Part shown: piece after piece, positions 8,449-18,827 of the stretch
How positions within the stretch are numbered: the stretch's first letter is position 1
How the letters are laid out: every line of letters starts with the position of its first letter
Source: Deltaproteobacteria bacterium
GTDB taxonomy: Bacteria > Desulfobacterota > Desulfobacteria > Desulfobacterales > Desulfosarcinaceae
DNA length: 64,000 bases
Assembly (NCBI GenBank): GCA_020444075.1
Contig: JAHLLR010000014.1
Location: 1-64,000 of the forward strand
Direction of reading: 5' to 3'
Translations under genes and position numbers: made by a program
Notes under the pieces: model-generated
Told to the model about the DNA's origin: nothing
What the model saw: only the letters and a program-made list of their open reading frames with translations
Databases searched by the model: none

Positions 8449-10833
8449 CTAACGGTCGATATCGGGTAATATATAATCCACCGACCCGATAATGGTAATC
8501 AGGTCGGAGAGAGACCATCCTCTGGCCATCAGCGGCAGGGCCTGCACATTGGCGAACCCCGGCGCCCGGATGCGCATGCGGTAGGCATAGCCGAGCCCGT
8601 CGCTGACCGCGAAATAGCCCTGCTCGCCGCGGGGAATCTCGCAGGCGGCATAAGCCTTGCCCCGGGGGATTTTAGGTCCCCGGGTCACATTGATAAAATG
8701 ATGGATCAGGGTTTCGATATCCGTGAGCATGTCCTTGCGCGCCGGGACCACGTAGCGGTAGTCGTCGGTGACGGTGCGTCCCGGGGGCATCTGCTCGGCC
8801 GCCTGGCAGATGATGCGCAGGCTCTGGCGCATCTCTTCGATGCGCACCAGGTAGCGGGCGTAGCAGTCGCCGCCCTCGGCCGTGGGGATGTCGAAATCGA
8901 ACTGGTCGTAGCCGCTGTACGGAAAGGCTTTGCGCAGGTCCCAGGCCAGGCCGCAGGCGCGCAGGTTGGGGCCGCTGACTCCCCATTCGATGGCATCGTC
9001 AAGGCCGATGGCCCCCACGCCCAGGGTTCGGGCACGGAAAATGGGATTGTGGGTGATCAGGGATTCGTATTCGTCCATCCGCGAGGAAAAGATGCCGGTA
9101 AAGGCGTCCACGAGGGCTTTCCAGCCTTCGGGCAGATCGGCGGCCACACCGCCGATGCGGAACCAGGAGGGGTGCAGCCGGCCGCCGGTGATCCGTTCGA
9201 CGATGTCCAGGATCATCTCGCGTTCGCGGAAGGTGTAGAACGTGGGGGTCATGGCGCCTACGTCATGGGCATAGGTGCCCAGCCAGACCAGATGGTTGCT
9301 CAGGCGGAACAGCTCGCTGAGCAGCACGCGGATGCACTGGGCGCGCGGCGGCACCCCGATGCCGGCCAGCTTCTCCACGGCCATCACATAGGGCAGGTTG
9401 TTGGCCACCCCGGCCAGATAGTCCACCCGGTCGGTGTAGGGGATGAACTGGTGCCAGGTCTGGCGCTCGCCGATCTTTTCCGCCGCGCGGTGATGGTAGC
9501 CGATCTCGATGTCCATGTCGGTGATGGTTTCCCCGTCCAGGCCCAGGATGTAACGGATCAGGCCGTGGGTGCTCACATGGTGGGGCCCCACATTGAGGAT
9601 CAGGTCCTGCCGGCCGTCGCGGTCCCTGATAAAGAATCCGCCGTCACGCGGCTGCAGCCGGCGGGCGTCCGCCTGGGTATACGGGGCCATCTCCGTGGCC
9701 CGCCCGGGATGGGACTTTCTCAGCGGGTGGCCCTGCCAGTGATCCGGCATCAGGATCCGCCGCAGGTCCGGATGCCCGTCGAAGCGGATGCCGAACATGT
9801 CGTAGACTTCGCGCTCGTACCAGGCGGCGGACGGCCAGATCCCGGTGACGCTGGGGGCGGCGGGGGATTCGCCGGCCAGCTTCACGGTCAGCCGCAGCCG
9901 GGTGGGCGGGTCAAAGGCCAGCAGATGGTAAACCAGGGTGAAATCGTGATCCGGTTCGCGATGCCGGCGGGCCGATTCGTCGATGGCGGTCAGATCGTCC
10001 AGTCGCCGGAATCGCGGCACCAAATCATTCTTCAAATAGGCCAGCACCTCCCGGATGGCCCCGGGGGCGACTGTAAACTCAGCCATGTCGCTGGTGGGCG
10101 ATACGACGCGAACGGCGTCGCCAAAGCGCTGGTGCAGCCTTTCGGCAAGCTGCCGGTCCGTTTCGGAGGCGGGGCGCTCGGCCGGCGGCGGGGTCCACAT
10201 GCCGTCGCTGCGGCTGTCGGGAAAGTGCGGCGGGGTCACCGACGTGCCCCGAATGGCGGTGCCGGCCATGCCCGGACCGCGCGGATCGCGGCTTTTGGAA
10301 ACGCCGTCGACCAGCACCGGCTGCTGGGTGCCCTGCGTGCCGCCGGCCAGGTGAAAGACCGGGCGGGCCGGTTTTTCCTGGACGATCTTCTCCTGCAATT
10401 TGACCAGACCGGCCAGCACCGCCTCGGGCCGCGGCGGGCAGCCGGGGATGTAAAGGTCCACCGGCAGGATCTGATTGACCCCCTGAACCACGCTGTAGGC
10501 ATCGTACATGCCCCCGGTGTTGGAACACGAACCCATGGAGATCACCCATTTTGGCTCGGCCATCTGCTCGTAGAGCCGCAGGACCACCGGGGCGACCTTT
10601 TTGAAAACGGTTCCGGAAATAATCAGCAGGTCGGCCTGGCGGGGAGAGGGGCGCAACACTTCGGCGCCGAAGCGGGCGATGTCATAGCGGGCGGTGAAGA
10701 CGGTGGCCTCTTCCACGAAGCAGCAGGAGAGGCCGAAAAACATGGGCCACAGGCTGTGTTTGCGCGCCCAGTTGATCACGACGTCCACACCGGCAAGGGC
10801 GGCGTCCGGTTTCAGTCGCGTTTCGGCCCCCAC
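8449..10833 (-). CDS. nuoBCD: NADH-quinone oxidoreductase subunits B, C and D fused
   Basis: A single 794-residue frame joins three complex I subunits. Residues 1-160 are NuoB with the N2-cluster cysteines C37, C38, C103 (GSCSNTGG) and C132 (PGCPPRPEA). A Pro-rich linker of about 60 residues follows. Residues about 222-376 are NuoC, with [21 protein letters not shown] near 339-359. Residues about 395-794 are NuoD, with [11 protein letters not shown] at 414-424 and the C-terminal DYILPDIDR. NuoCD fusions are common, whereas the three-way fusion is less usual. Its start overlaps the end of nuoA by 22 bases. No frameshift is needed to read through. Confidence 0.95.
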   Translation of the reverse strand: MGAETRLKPDAALAGVDVVINWARKHSLWPMFFGLSCCFVEEATVFTARYDIARFGAEVLRPSPRQADLLIISGTVFKKVAPVVLRLYEQMAEPKWVISMGSCSNTGGMYDAYSVVQGVNQILPVDLYIPGCPPRPEAVLAGLVKLQEKIVQEKPARPVFHLAGGTQGTQQPVLVDGVSKSRDPRGPGMAGTAIRGTSVTPPHFPDSRSDGMWTPPPAERPASETDRQLAERLHQRFGDAVRVVSPTSDMAEFTVAPGAIREVLAYLKNDLVPRFRRLDDLTAIDESARRHREPDHDFTLVYHLLAFDPPTRLRLTVKLAGESPAAPSVTGIWPSAAWYEREVYDMFGIRFDGHPDLRRILMPDHWQGHPLRKSHPGRATEMAPYTQADARRLQPRDGGFFIRDRDGRQDLILNVGPHHVSTHGLIRYILGLDGETITDMDIEIGYHHRAAEKIGERQTWHQFIPYTDRVDYLAGVANNLPYVMAVEKLAGIGVPPRAQCIRVLLSELFRLSNHLVWLGTYAHDVGAMTPTFYTFREREMILDIVERITGGRLHPSWFRIGGVAADLPEGWKALVDAFTGIFSSRMDEYESLITHNPIFRARTLGVGAIGLDDAIEWGVSGPNLRACGLAWDLRKAFPYSGYDQFDFDIPTAEGGDCYARYLVRIEEMRQSLRIICQAAEQMPPGRTVTDDYRYVVPARKDMLTDIETLIHHFINVTRGPKIPRGKAYAACEIPRGEQGYFAVSDGLGYAYRMRIRAPGFANVQALPLMARGWSLSDLITIIGSVDYILPDIDR

Positions 10834-11216
10834 TCGAGGCCTCCTTTCACCCAGACGTAAATCAGGCCGGCAATCAGCACGCCGATGAAAAATTCAATCT
10901 GGAGCCAGCCCGCCCAGCCCAGCGGACGGCTGGCCACCGCCCAGGAGAAGATGTAGGCCCCTTCCACGTCGAAAATCAGAAAAAAGATGGCCACCATGAA
11001 AAAAGGAACCGGATAGCGAAGCCTCGCCTGCCCGGTGGGGATGATGCCGCTTTCGTAAACACGCAGTTTTTCATCGTTGGGTTGGTGCCGGCCCAGCCAG
11101 CGGGACAGAAAGAGAATGGCAAGCGTAAGCGCGATGACAACGACACCATAGAGGGTCAGGCTGAGCATGCCAGGCTGCCAGGGAGATAACAGGGCGTGGG
11201 CGTCAATCGGCTGCAT
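10812..11216 (-). CDS. nuoA: NADH-quinone oxidoreductase subunit A
   Basis: A 134-residue membrane subunit with three predicted helices (starting near residues 20, 75 and 105). [36 protein letters not shown] is the conserved NuoA loop and second helix. It is the promoter-proximal gene of the operon, with AAGGTG as ribosome site, and overlaps nuoBCD by 22 bases. Confidence 0.95.
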   Translation of the reverse strand: MQPIDAHALLSPWQPGMLSLTLYGVVVIALTLAILFLSRWLGRHQPNDEKLRVYESGIIPTGQARLRYPVPFFMVAIFFLIFDVEGAYIFSWAVASRPLGWAGWLQIEFFIGVLIAGLIYVWVKGGLEWGPKRD

Positions 11217-11314
11217 GTTTCACCTTCGTTTTCCGAGGGTTGGACTGACGGGGTACAGGGTGCTATGGAGAGGCATCAACAAATTAACACAACCGCAGCT
11301 GTTTGTGAAAGAGG

Positions 11315-11344
11315 ATCTTAGTTCGGTGCACGGTGCCTTGTCAA
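11315..11344 (-). promoter_or_regulatory. Candidate sigma-70 promoter of the nuo operon
   Basis: On the minus strand TTGACA (11344-11339) is followed after 18 bases by TAAGAT (11320-11315), about 95 bases upstream of nuoA. The -35 box is a perfect consensus and the -10 matches four of six positions. It lies in the divergent region shared with the sigma-54 activator gene. Confidence 0.5.
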
Positions 11345-11482
11345 GGAAGACCCCGCTCATTGTATTTTTTTAATCCTGTAGTAGTTTAGCTTTATTTACC
11401 CGTTTGTACCGATCCGATCGGTGCGTTCGCCAACTCCAATTTTTCGACGGCGTGAACCGGTCAAAATGCCGTGGAGCACCAC

Positions 11483-12745
11483 ATGGTTTCATCTCCCATC
11501 AATCCGCCGGAAGACCTGGACCTGTTAGCGGAGAAGTGCAGGTTTCTGGAAAGCCAATGCGCCGCCCATGTTCGTTCTCTGGAAAAAGCCAACGACGACC
11601 TGGAACGTGAAATCGCCAAACGCAAAGCGGCTGAAGGAGCGATCCGGAACGCCTACAATGAGCTGGAAAAAATAGTTGCCGAGAGAACCCGGGAGATCCG
11701 ATCACTGAAAGATCGCCTACAGGCAGAAAATGTATTTTTAAAACAGGAGCTTGCCGGTTCAAACGCCTACGGTACCATCATCGGCGACAGTCATCCGATA
11801 AAGACCGTCATCTCGCAGATCGAACGGGTGGCACCCACCGATGCCAATGTCCTGATTTACGGCGAGTCCGGTACCGGCAAGGAGTTGGTTGCCCGTGAAA
11901 TCCACAAGCACAGTAGCCGCAAAGCGATGCCCCTGATCAAGGTAAACTGTGCAACCATACCCAAAGAGCTCTATGAAAGCGAATTTTTCGGCCACGTCAA
12001 AGGATCCTTTACCGGTGCGGTAAAAGACCGGATCGGACGATTCGAGGCCGCCGACGGCGGGACCATATTTCTGGATGAAGTGGGTGAAATCCCCTTCGAC
12101 CTGCAAAGCAAGCTGCTGCGCATTCTTCAGGAAGGCGAATACGAGCGTCTTGGAGAAGACAAAACCAGAAAAGTGGATGTTCGCATTATCGCCGCTACCA
12201 ACAAGGACCTTGAAAAAGAAGTCACGGCCAAACGATTCCGGGACGATTTGTACTATCGGCTGAATGTGTTTCCCATTCAGGTCGCCCCCCTGAAGGCACG
12301 CAAAGCGGATATTCTATCGTTGGCCACCCATTTTGCAAAAAAACTCTCCCGGGAGATGAATGTTCCCTGCCCCCGGTTGACCCAGGCCAACCTGATCGAC
12401 CTGCAATCCTACGATTGGCCGGGCAACGTCAGGGAGCTTGAAAATGCCATCGAGCGGGCGATGATTCTGGCCCGATCGAAAGATCTGAATTTCAGTATGA
12501 TCAAAACCGGTTTTCAATTCAGTGAAAGTCCGCCGACGGTCAGCCCGCTGGATCGTGATGCCCATGGGCAGGTGATGACCGAAGCGGAATTAAAACAATT
12601 CGAGCGTCAGAACACGATCAACGCCCTGATCCACTGTCAATGGAAAATATACGGGAAAGCGGGTGCCGCCCAATTGCTGGCCCTGAAACCGACAACGCTG
12701 ATCGAGCGCATGAAGCGAATGCACATTCAAAAGCCGCCCCGGTAG
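11483..12745 (+). CDS. Sigma-54-dependent transcriptional activator without receiver or PAS domain
   Basis: A 420-residue bacterial enhancer-binding protein. Residues about 15-95 form a long charged coiled coil in place of a sensory domain. The AAA+ module has Walker A GESGTGKE (127-134), the sigma-54 contact loop GSFTGA (174-179; usual form GAFTGA), Walker [11 protein letters not shown] (193-202) and [13 protein letters not shown] Fis-type helix-turn-helix closes the protein ([20 protein letters not shown]). The ATG at 11483 has GGAG seven bases upstream; a GTG four codons earlier is possible. It is divergent from nuoA. With no input domain it may be controlled by a partner protein or simply by its abundance. 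Confidence 0.92.
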   Translation: MVSSPINPPEDLDLLAEKCRFLESQCAAHVRSLEKANDDLEREIAKRKAAEGAIRNAYNELEKIVAERTREIRSLKDRLQAENVFLKQELAGSNAYGTIIGDSHPIKTVISQIERVAPTDANVLIYGESGTGKELVAREIHKHSSRKAMPLIKVNCATIPKELYESEFFGHVKGSFTGAVKDRIGRFEAADGGTIFLDEVGEIPFDLQSKLLRILQEGEYERLGEDKTRKVDVRIIAATNKDLEKEVTAKRFRDDLYYRLNVFPIQVAPLKARKADILSLATHFAKKLSREMNVPCPRLTQANLIDLQSYDWPGNVRELENAIERAMILARSKDLNFSMIKTGFQFSESPPTVSPLDRDAHGQVMTEAELKQFERQNTINALIHCQWKIYGKAGAAQLLALKPTTLIERMKRMHIQKPPR

Positions 12746-12992
12746 TCGTGCGGAAGCACTGCACCTTCCCCGCCATCAAGATTTTGACAACCCCGCTCAA
12801 AATGTTGGTTCCCTCAGATTGTTGAGCTGTCATGCAACGCCGGGTTCCCCTGTTTACGATTCGAGTTCAACGGGTTATCCGTACATCAGATAGTTGGCCT
12901 GATTCTTGTTGAATGAATCCGGTATGATTGACGCCCTGTTCAGCTTCCTTTTATCCGCCGGTTAACCGAAGATCACCGCGAAGAGGCGTGAT

Positions 12993-13316
12993 ATGGAAAT
13001 AAATAACCTGGAAATAAATATTCTCTATTTCATGTGTAATCCGCTCAACGGGCAACTTCGGGATGGCACGATCGACCGGGAAGGGCTCCTGGAAGAATTC
13101 TCGGATCTTCCGGAGCGCAGCGTCATCTCCGCGATCGACTCGATGATAACCGATGGATTGATCTCGATCGAGCGGTCGTGGATTTCGATCACGGAAAAGG
13201 GGATCAACCGGCTTCAGTCCTCCATCGCCTGCCACGTCTTCAAATTCGACAGTTGCGGGTGTGGCCGTTCATTCGGACGTCAGTCATCGGGGCGATATAC
13301 AGAACTCAATGGGTGA
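12993..13316 (+). CDS. Small winged-helix-like hypothetical protein
   Basis: A 107-residue protein of unknown family. Residues about 8-75 have the pattern of a winged helix: helices around ILYFMCNPLNGQL and REGLLEEFSDLPERSVISAIDSMITDGLI, then ISIERSWISITEKG as a wing. The tail contains CGCGRSFG. The ATG at 12993 follows GAGGCG. It sits between the sigma-54 activator and a ferredoxin-type protein on the same strand. Function unknown; a DNA-binding role is inference from the pattern. Confidence 0.55.
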   Translation: MEINNLEINILYFMCNPLNGQLRDGTIDREGLLEEFSDLPERSVISAIDSMITDGLISIERSWISITEKGINRLQSSIACHVFKFDSCGCGRSFGRQSSGRYTELNG

Positions 13317-13333
13317 TGAGAAAGGAAAAACCA

Positions 13334-13513
13334 ATGATGAACGCATTTAAATCAAAGGCAAAACGATGCTGCACAACAGCATATGAACGATTGACGCACC
13401 GGCTTGTTTCCTGTGAGATGGAATCCGACACGGCCGAAGCAAAGCATGCCTGCTATCGTCGGGAAGCGAAAACGAGCGGTCGCCAGGCCAGAGCATGTAT
13501 CAGCGCAGGGTGA
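13334..13513 (+). CDS. Cysteine-containing small protein (59 aa)
   Basis: A short frame beginning MMNAFKSKAKRCC, preceded by AAAGGAAAAACC, which gives a plausible ribosome site. It contains five cysteines and many Lys and Arg residues, and is predicted soluble and helical. It starts 17 bases after the winged-helix-like gene, so the two are probably co-transcribed. No known family is recognised. A longer in-frame start at 13178 would overlap the preceding gene and is less likely. Confidence 0.45.
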   Translation: MMNAFKSKAKRCCTTAYERLTHRLVSCEMESDTAEAKHACYRREAKTSGRQARACISAG

Positions 13514-13615
13514 TTCCCACTAAAACCGGGTCGGGGTGTCCGGCAGGACCTGCGAGCGCCCGCACCATCTCCATTGCCGTGAACCCCGACGCCACCTGAA
13601 ACCATTAAACTGAGT

Positions 13616-13644
13616 TTGAATCCTCGCCTTCATTCTGGTATGAT
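13616..13644 (+). promoter_or_regulatory. Strong candidate sigma-70 promoter
   Basis: TTGAAT (13616-13621) and TATGAT (13639-13644) are separated by exactly 17 bases, about 85 bases upstream of the winged-helix/ferredoxin gene at 13729. Both boxes match five of six consensus positions. Confidence 0.6.
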
Positions 13645-13728
13645 CGACCCTAGTTCATGCAGCATCCTTCATGCACGGCCCGGGAGGGATGATGCGCTGA
13701 AAAACCGGTGCTCAGCCAGGAGCATGCC

Positions 13729-15009
13729 ATGGCTCATATCGGTTCCCCATCTGCCTATCAACGGTTGACCGAACGTCTTAACCGCTTTCCCCAGGGCGCT
13801 CCTCCCTCCGAATTACTTACCCGGATACTGATGGTGCTTTTCGACCGTCGGGAAGCCGAACTGGTTTCCCGGCTGCCGGTTAGACCCTTCACCGTCAAGC
13901 GGGCCGCCGGCATCTGGCGCATGAGCGAGCGCGAAACGCGCACGATTCTGGATCAACTGGCGGAAAAGGCCCTGCTGGTCGACGTCGAAGTGAACCAGGT
14001 GATGCATTATGTGCTGGCGCCGCCCATGGCCGGTTTTTTCGAGTTTTCCATGATGCGCATCCGGCATGATATTGATCAGAAACTGCTGGCGGAACTGCTT
14101 TACCAATATCTCAACCAGGAGGAGGATTTCGTCCGCGCGCTGTTCACCGAGGGGCAGACCCAGCTCGGGCGGGCTTTTGTCCATGAGCCGGCCCTGTCCG
14201 AGGAGAACGCCCTGTACGTGCTGGATTACGAACGGGCCAGCGAAGTGGTGAAAGGTGCCACCTGCAGGGGCATCAGCATGTGTTACTGCCGTCACAAGAT
14301 GATGCACCTGAACCGGGCCTGCGCGGCGCCCATGGATATCTGCATGACCTTCAATACGGCTGCCGAATCGTTGATCCGCCACGGCCATGCGCGGGCGGTG
14401 GATGTTTCCGAAGGCCTGGATCTGCTGGCCAAGGCCCGCGAGAACAACCTGGTCCAGTTCGGCGAGAATGTGCGGCAGGGGGTCAACTTCATCTGCAACT
14501 GCTGCGGGTGCTGCTGTGAGGCCATGATCACGGCCCGCCGCTTTGCCTTGATGCATCCCATCCATACCACCGCGTTTATGCCCCGGGTGGATGAAACGAC
14601 CTGCAACGGCTGCGGAAAGTGTGTGGCCGTGTGCCCGGTGGAAGCCATGACCCTGGTGTCGGCCAATGATCCGAAGCATCCCAAACGCAACCTGGCCCGG
14701 GTAGACGAAAACCGCTGCCTGGGCTGCGGGGTGTGCCTGCAGGCATGCACCAAAACCGGGAGTCTTTCGCTGGACCACCGGCCCAGACGGATGCTCACCC
14801 CACTGAACACCGCCCACCGGGCGGTGGTGATGGCCGTCGAGCGGGGAAAACTCCAGCACCTGCTTTTCGACAACCACGTCCTGTGGCACCATCGGGCTCT
14901 GGCCGCCGTGCTGGGCGTCATCCTGCGCCTGCCGCCGGTGGCACGGGCCATGGCCACCGACCAGGTCAAGTCCCGCTACCTGGAGGCGTTGGCGCTGCGG
15001 TTTTCATGA
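13729..15009 (+). CDS. Winged-helix and dicluster ferredoxin protein
   Basis: A 426-residue cytoplasmic protein. The N-terminal part (about 30-110) resembles a winged helix (FTVKRAAGIWRMSERETRTILDQLAEKALL). A middle domain has clustered cysteines (CRGISMCYCRH, RACAAPMDIC and NCCGCCCEAM). It ends with two ferredoxin motifs, CNGCGKCVAVCP and CLGCGVCLQAC, the second lacking the usual Pro. The ATG at 13729 has AGGAG six bases upstream; a GTG at 13708 is less well placed. Such proteins recur in sulfate reducers and other anaerobes, usually annotated only as 4Fe-4S proteins. A redox-sensing or electron-bifurcation accessory role would be speculation. Confidence 0.8.
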   Translation: MAHIGSPSAYQRLTERLNRFPQGAPPSELLTRILMVLFDRREAELVSRLPVRPFTVKRAAGIWRMSERETRTILDQLAEKALLVDVEVNQVMHYVLAPPMAGFFEFSMMRIRHDIDQKLLAELLYQYLNQEEDFVRALFTEGQTQLGRAFVHEPALSEENALYVLDYERASEVVKGATCRGISMCYCRHKMMHLNRACAAPMDICMTFNTAAESLIRHGHARAVDVSEGLDLLAKARENNLVQFGENVRQGVNFICNCCGCCCEAMITARRFALMHPIHTTAFMPRVDETTCNGCGKCVAVCPVEAMTLVSANDPKHPKRNLARVDENRCLGCGVCLQACTKTGSLSLDHRPRRMLTPLNTAHRAVVMAVERGKLQHLLFDNHVLWHHRALAAVLGVILRLPPVARAMATDQVKSRYLEALALRFS

Positions 15010-15032
15010 ACGGGATTTAGGCCAATCTCATT

Positions 15033-15064
15033 GCTGTACCGCGGCTGGCGGCCTCTCCTACAGC
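15033..15064. repeat. GCTGTA...TACAGC intergenic hairpin
   Basis: GCTGTA at 15033-15038 pairs with TACAGC at 15059-15064, enclosing CCGCGGCTGGCGGCC. Read on the minus strand it resembles the TGTAGGAG-GGC-GCCGCG intergenic repeats found in many proteobacteria. It lies between convergent genes and could act as a bidirectional transcription barrier. Confidence 0.45.
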
Positions 15065-15103
15065 ATAAGCCCCCTGAACGTCGAATAAGGAATACTTCTA
15101 TTT

Positions 15104-18100
15104 TTATTTCAGGCTGAAGACCACCTGCCCTTTATCTGCCTTTTCCGGTTTTTGCGCCTTGCTACCTGTCCGCGGTTCCACGATAAAAACGCGATCCCGG
15201 TCCACCTGGCCATGCTCCAGGAGGTAGTCCTTGGCATTGAAGGCACGGGCGTTGGCCAGCTTGCGGAAATCGTTCTCCGTGACCTCGGTGTGCGCCCGCA
15301 GGAGTTTCTGCATGATTTCAGGCGTCAGTTCGACGGGCTTTCCGCTGTCGTCCACCGGCACGGCAATGCCGGATGCGGCAAACAGTTTTTCCAGGATGGC
15401 CGTCCGTTCTTTCTCACCCAGAACGATCTCTTCCAGCGGGACGGCGTTTTTTCCCGATTTCATCATCTTCTGGAGCTTTTCGGCCTTCAGCCGGTTTTCC
15501 AGCAGAACGGCCTGCAGGGCCTCGCCGTCTGTTTCCGGCGTGGCCGCACCCTGGACATCCAGCTTCAACCCCGGCCGCTCAAAAAGAATCTTGGCCAGCT
15601 TGTCCATCTTCCCGGCATTTTCCGGGCTGATCCCGCTGACACCGGGATCGAACGCTAAATAGCTCAACTCCTCGCCGCCGCCGGCCAGGGCGCCCAAGGC
15701 GGCAAAGGGCGAGGAGACGATCTTGACGATGAGGTTTTTGAGCACGGTCAGGATCACCTTGCCGATCTTGAACCGGGGGTCGTCCAGGCTGCCGCTGACC
15801 GGCAGATCAAGCACGATGTTTCCCTCGCGGTCCTTCAACAGGGCGATGGCCAGCTTGATGGGCAGGCTGACCGCGTCGGGGCTGTCCACCGAATCCCCCA
15901 GGGTGAGTTGATTGATATAGACGCTGTTCGTCCCCTCCAGCCTCCGGTTTTCCATGAGATAAGCCACGTTGAAGGTCAGCTTCCCTTTTTCGAGGATGTA
16001 ACCGATGTATTTTCCGGAATAGGGGGAAAAGGGACTCAGTTCGATATCGGAAATGTTCAGGTTCAGATCCACATAGGGATTTTCGATCAGCGGGTTTATC
16101 CGGCCGGTGATTTTCACCGGGGCGTGGCTGCCCCACATGCCTTCCAGCAGCACGTCAGCCCGCTTTTCGGCAATAGACTCCAGGCCGGACACCTGGCCGC
16201 CAAGATCTTGAAATCGGGCGCTGTAATTGGGTTTGATGAAATGGTCGGAAAAATCCACATCCCCACCACTCAGCGTTACCCGGGCGATGCGGATGGACGG
16301 CGTTTCAGCATGGGAAGCCGATTTCTCCGGAATCGGCTTCCCGCCGCCGGTTTCACCGGCATCCGTCGGCGTGGGTTCCGGATGGCTGAACATGGAAACC
16401 AGATTGAGGCTGCCGTCCGGATCGACGATCACCCGGGCGAAAAAATCGGCCAGGGAAACCTGGTCGATGGAGATTCGGACGGGGTTCACGCCGACCTCGA
16501 GATCGTCGAAAACCAGGGCGTTCCATTTGAGAAAATCATTGGCGTTTTTACGGTCGATGGAAGCAAACTGGTTGAGTCCCGCCTTGCCGGTATAGGTGAC
16601 CGACGGTGCCGCCCCGTTTTTCCGGGAGAGCCGCATCCGGCCTGCCGTGTTGAAAAAACCCTCGGTGACGATCAGTCCCGCCTGCTCGGAAAGATAGGGC
16701 TGGAAGGGCCGGACGTCCATTTTTTTGACCTGAATGGCCAGGTTCAGGGCAAGGGGGTCGATGGTGACCTCGCCGCCGGCCTGGAGCCGTCCGTCTTGCC
16801 CCCAGCGCAGGGAAAGGTCGGCCTTGCCGGTCGAACCGGGCGCACTGGAGAGATCCGAAGCGGACAGGGCGATCTGGTCGATCCTTAAGGTTACCGGTTC
16901 TTCCGGCACCCGGTCTTCCACATTCACGGCGACATCGGAAATTTTGACAGCCTTGAGATTCACGACAAAGGGCTCGGGCGGCGGTTCAGTCCGGGGTATG
17001 GGCTTGCCATCCGGCACACCGGCATTATCCGTTGGCGGCGCTTTGGCGTCAGCGGCGGGCACAAAGGCCTTTACCAGGTTCAGCGACCCATCTTTTTCCC
17101 GGCGGCAGGAGATCTCCGCCGTGGACAGCGTTAGACTGCCCAGGGTCACTTCATGGCGGGCCAGTTCGGCCGTGGTGTCGGCCAGGCTCAGCCGGTCGAG
17201 CGATAACAGGGGGGCGTCGTCATCCTCGTCGACCACCTTGAGGGCATCCACCTCCAGATGGACGCCGGCCAGGGAGACCAGGGGGGCATCGTTTTCCTCG
17301 CGGAAGCGGTAATTTCCGCCGAACGATACCTTGCCCTCCACGGCTTTGAACGCGAAAAGATCCTTGTAGTAGGGAAGGTACCGGGAAACCTTGACATCCG
17401 AGACATCGATCTCTCCCGACACCTGCAGGGGGGCAAAAGCAGCGGTGCCGGACAGGCGGGCGGATTCGTCGGCTTCGGTTTTCAGCGCGAGCCGATAGGC
17501 GGCGGTGCGGTCGCTGTTGAGACCGAAGTTGTCCACCTCCAGGCTGAGGTCGGAAATGGTGGTGGAAAACGGGTCGCTGTTGGAACGGTCTTCAAAGTGG
17601 ACGACGCCCGCTTCCAGGTTCAGCCGATCGATGGTGACCACCGGTTTAAACCGGCCGGTCGTATCTTCAGCCGCCGCCTCCTGTCCCTTGTCGTAGGCCT
17701 TCACCGCGAGAAATGGCAGGTACAGGTTTCCCGTGGGCAGCCGTTTCAGAAAGATCTCCGGGCCGGACAGATCCACTTGAGCCAACCGAATCTGCCCGGT
17801 GAGCACCCTTGAGGGCAGCAGGTCGAATTTCAGGTTGCGGTGGTTCACGAAGGGGTCGCCGTTGCCGTCGGCCAGCTGGACATTCTGGAGAGAAAGCAGG
17901 CCGGCCAGCACCAGCTCCGGCTGGTTGTCCTCCTTCATGCGGAAGCTGAGTTCGGTTTCCGTTGCCACTTGCAGAGAGCGTACTTTCAGATTTTCAGGCA
18001 GCGGCACATAAGGCAGGTAGTGGGGCACCTGCAATGAGTTGAGACCGATGTCGGCCTTGGTTTCACGGTCGGGGCCGAAGGGCCGGGTTTTACCATCCAG

Positions 18101-18736
18101 GGAGAGCGCAGCGCCGTTGATCCGGGCGGTCAGGTTGAACAGGGTATAGACATCCCTGTCGGCCGGGCGTGAGGAGAGGTCCGCGACGCTCAGGTTCAGG
18201 TCGTCGATGTGATTGACCACGGAGACCACCCGGTCGTCCACAACGATCCGGCCGCCGGTGATCCGGGTGTCGTAAATCGCCAGAGCGAATCCGCCGCCGG
18301 CGTCTGCCGTTTTTTTTGCTTCCGGTGCTTTGGGCGGGTTTTTCCCGCCGATGTCTGAAAAATTGAAGGTGGTTTCCCCGGTGCGCACCAGGGCAATGTC
18401 CGGATTGACCACGCGCACCGATTTGAGCACCAGAGCCCACTTGAACAAGGACGATGTCTGCAGGTTGGCGTAGGCTTCATCCAGTTTCACAAAAGGCGCG
18501 CCGCCGGTTTCCCGGATATTGAGATCCCTGAGGGTGACCGACAAGGTGATGGGGTTGACCCTTACCGGTCCCACCTTCACCTGCCGGTTGATCGCCCCGG
18601 CCACCTTTTTTTCCAGAATGCCGCGAACAATGAAAGGGGCGCCGATAAACCCGAAAAGGAGGTAGATCAGAAGGATGGCGAAAAGGGTAATCGCGATCTT
18701 TTTTTGTCGTGGGGTCAGGTCAGCTGCTTTTATCAT
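15104..18736 (-). CDS. DUF748/AsmA-like large envelope protein
   Basis: A 1210-residue protein with one N-terminal membrane anchor (about residues 12-35) and a long, presumably periplasmic, beta-rich body made of repeated AsmA/DUF748 segments (recurring phrases such as ...VDPDGSLNLV and ...IARVTLSGGDVDFSD). AsmA-like proteins of this size (TamB, YhdP) form hydrophobic grooves that move phospholipids between the membranes; that role here is inference. The C terminus (DPGVSGISPENAGKMDKLAKIL...LKLDVQGAA) resembles the OmpA-like tail seen in DUF748 proteins. It stands as a single gene, convergent with the ferredoxin gene upstream. Confidence 0.85.
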   Translation of the reverse strand: MIKAADLTPRQKKIAITLFAILLIYLLFGFIGAPFIVRGILEKKVAGAINRQVKVGPVRVNPITLSVTLRDLNIRETGGAPFVKLDEAYANLQTSSLFKWALVLKSVRVVNPDIALVRTGETTFNFSDIGGKNPPKAPEAKKTADAGGGFALAIYDTRITGGRIVVDDRVVSVVNHIDDLNLSVADLSSRPADRDVYTLFNLTARINGAALSLDGKTRPFGPDRETKADIGLNSLQVPHYLPYVPLPENLKVRSLQVATETELSFRMKEDNQPELVLAGLLSLQNVQLADGNGDPFVNHRNLKFDLLPSRVLTGQIRLAQVDLSGPEIFLKRLPTGNLYLPFLAVKAYDKGQEAAAEDTTGRFKPVVTIDRLNLEAGVVHFEDRSNSDPFSTTISDLSLEVDNFGLNSDRTAAYRLALKTEADESARLSGTAAFAPLQVSGEIDVSDVKVSRYLPYYKDLFAFKAVEGKVSFGGNYRFREENDAPLVSLAGVHLEVDALKVVDEDDDAPLLSLDRLSLADTTAELARHEVTLGSLTLSTAEISCRREKDGSLNLVKAFVPAADAKAPPTDNAGVPDGKPIPRTEPPPEPFVVNLKAVKISDVAVNVEDRVPEEPVTLRIDQIALSASDLSSAPGSTGKADLSLRWGQDGRLQAGGEVTIDPLALNLAIQVKKMDVRPFQPYLSEQAGLIVTEGFFNTAGRMRLSRKNGAAPSVTYTGKAGLNQFASIDRKNANDFLKWNALVFDDLEVGVNPVRISIDQVSLADFFARVIVDPDGSLNLVSMFSHPEPTPTDAGETGGGKPIPEKSASHAETPSIRIARVTLSGGDVDFSDHFIKPNYSARFQDLGGQVSGLESIAEKRADVLLEGMWGSHAPVKITGRINPLIENPYVDLNLNISDIELSPFSPYSGKYIGYILEKGKLTFNVAYLMENRRLEGTNSVYINQLTLGDSVDSPDAVSLPIKLAIALLKDREGNIVLDLPVSGSLDDPRFKIGKVILTVLKNLIVKIVSSPFAALGALAGGGEELSYLAFDPGVSGISPENAGKMDKLAKILFERPGLKLDVQGAATPETDGEALQAVLLENRLKAEKLQKMMKSGKNAVPLEEIVLGEKERTAILEKLFAASGIAVPVDDSGKPVELTPEIMQKLLRAHTEVTENDFRKLANARAFNAKDYLLEHGQVDRDRVFIVEPRTGSKAQKPEKADKGQVVFSLK

Positions 18737-18827
18737 CGCGAGGCGTCCTTCGGTTTAGGGATGGCAGGTTAACCAATTTTCAAGGACAACGCCAAGCAGG
18801 GTCTTCCGGGCCAGGAGTCCTACCTTT

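Noticed and set aside
8698-10860. 720-codon plus-strand frame opposite nuoBCD
   Set aside because: Fully antisense to a well-identified protein and rich in Gly, His and Gln of low-complexity type. It is a shadow frame.
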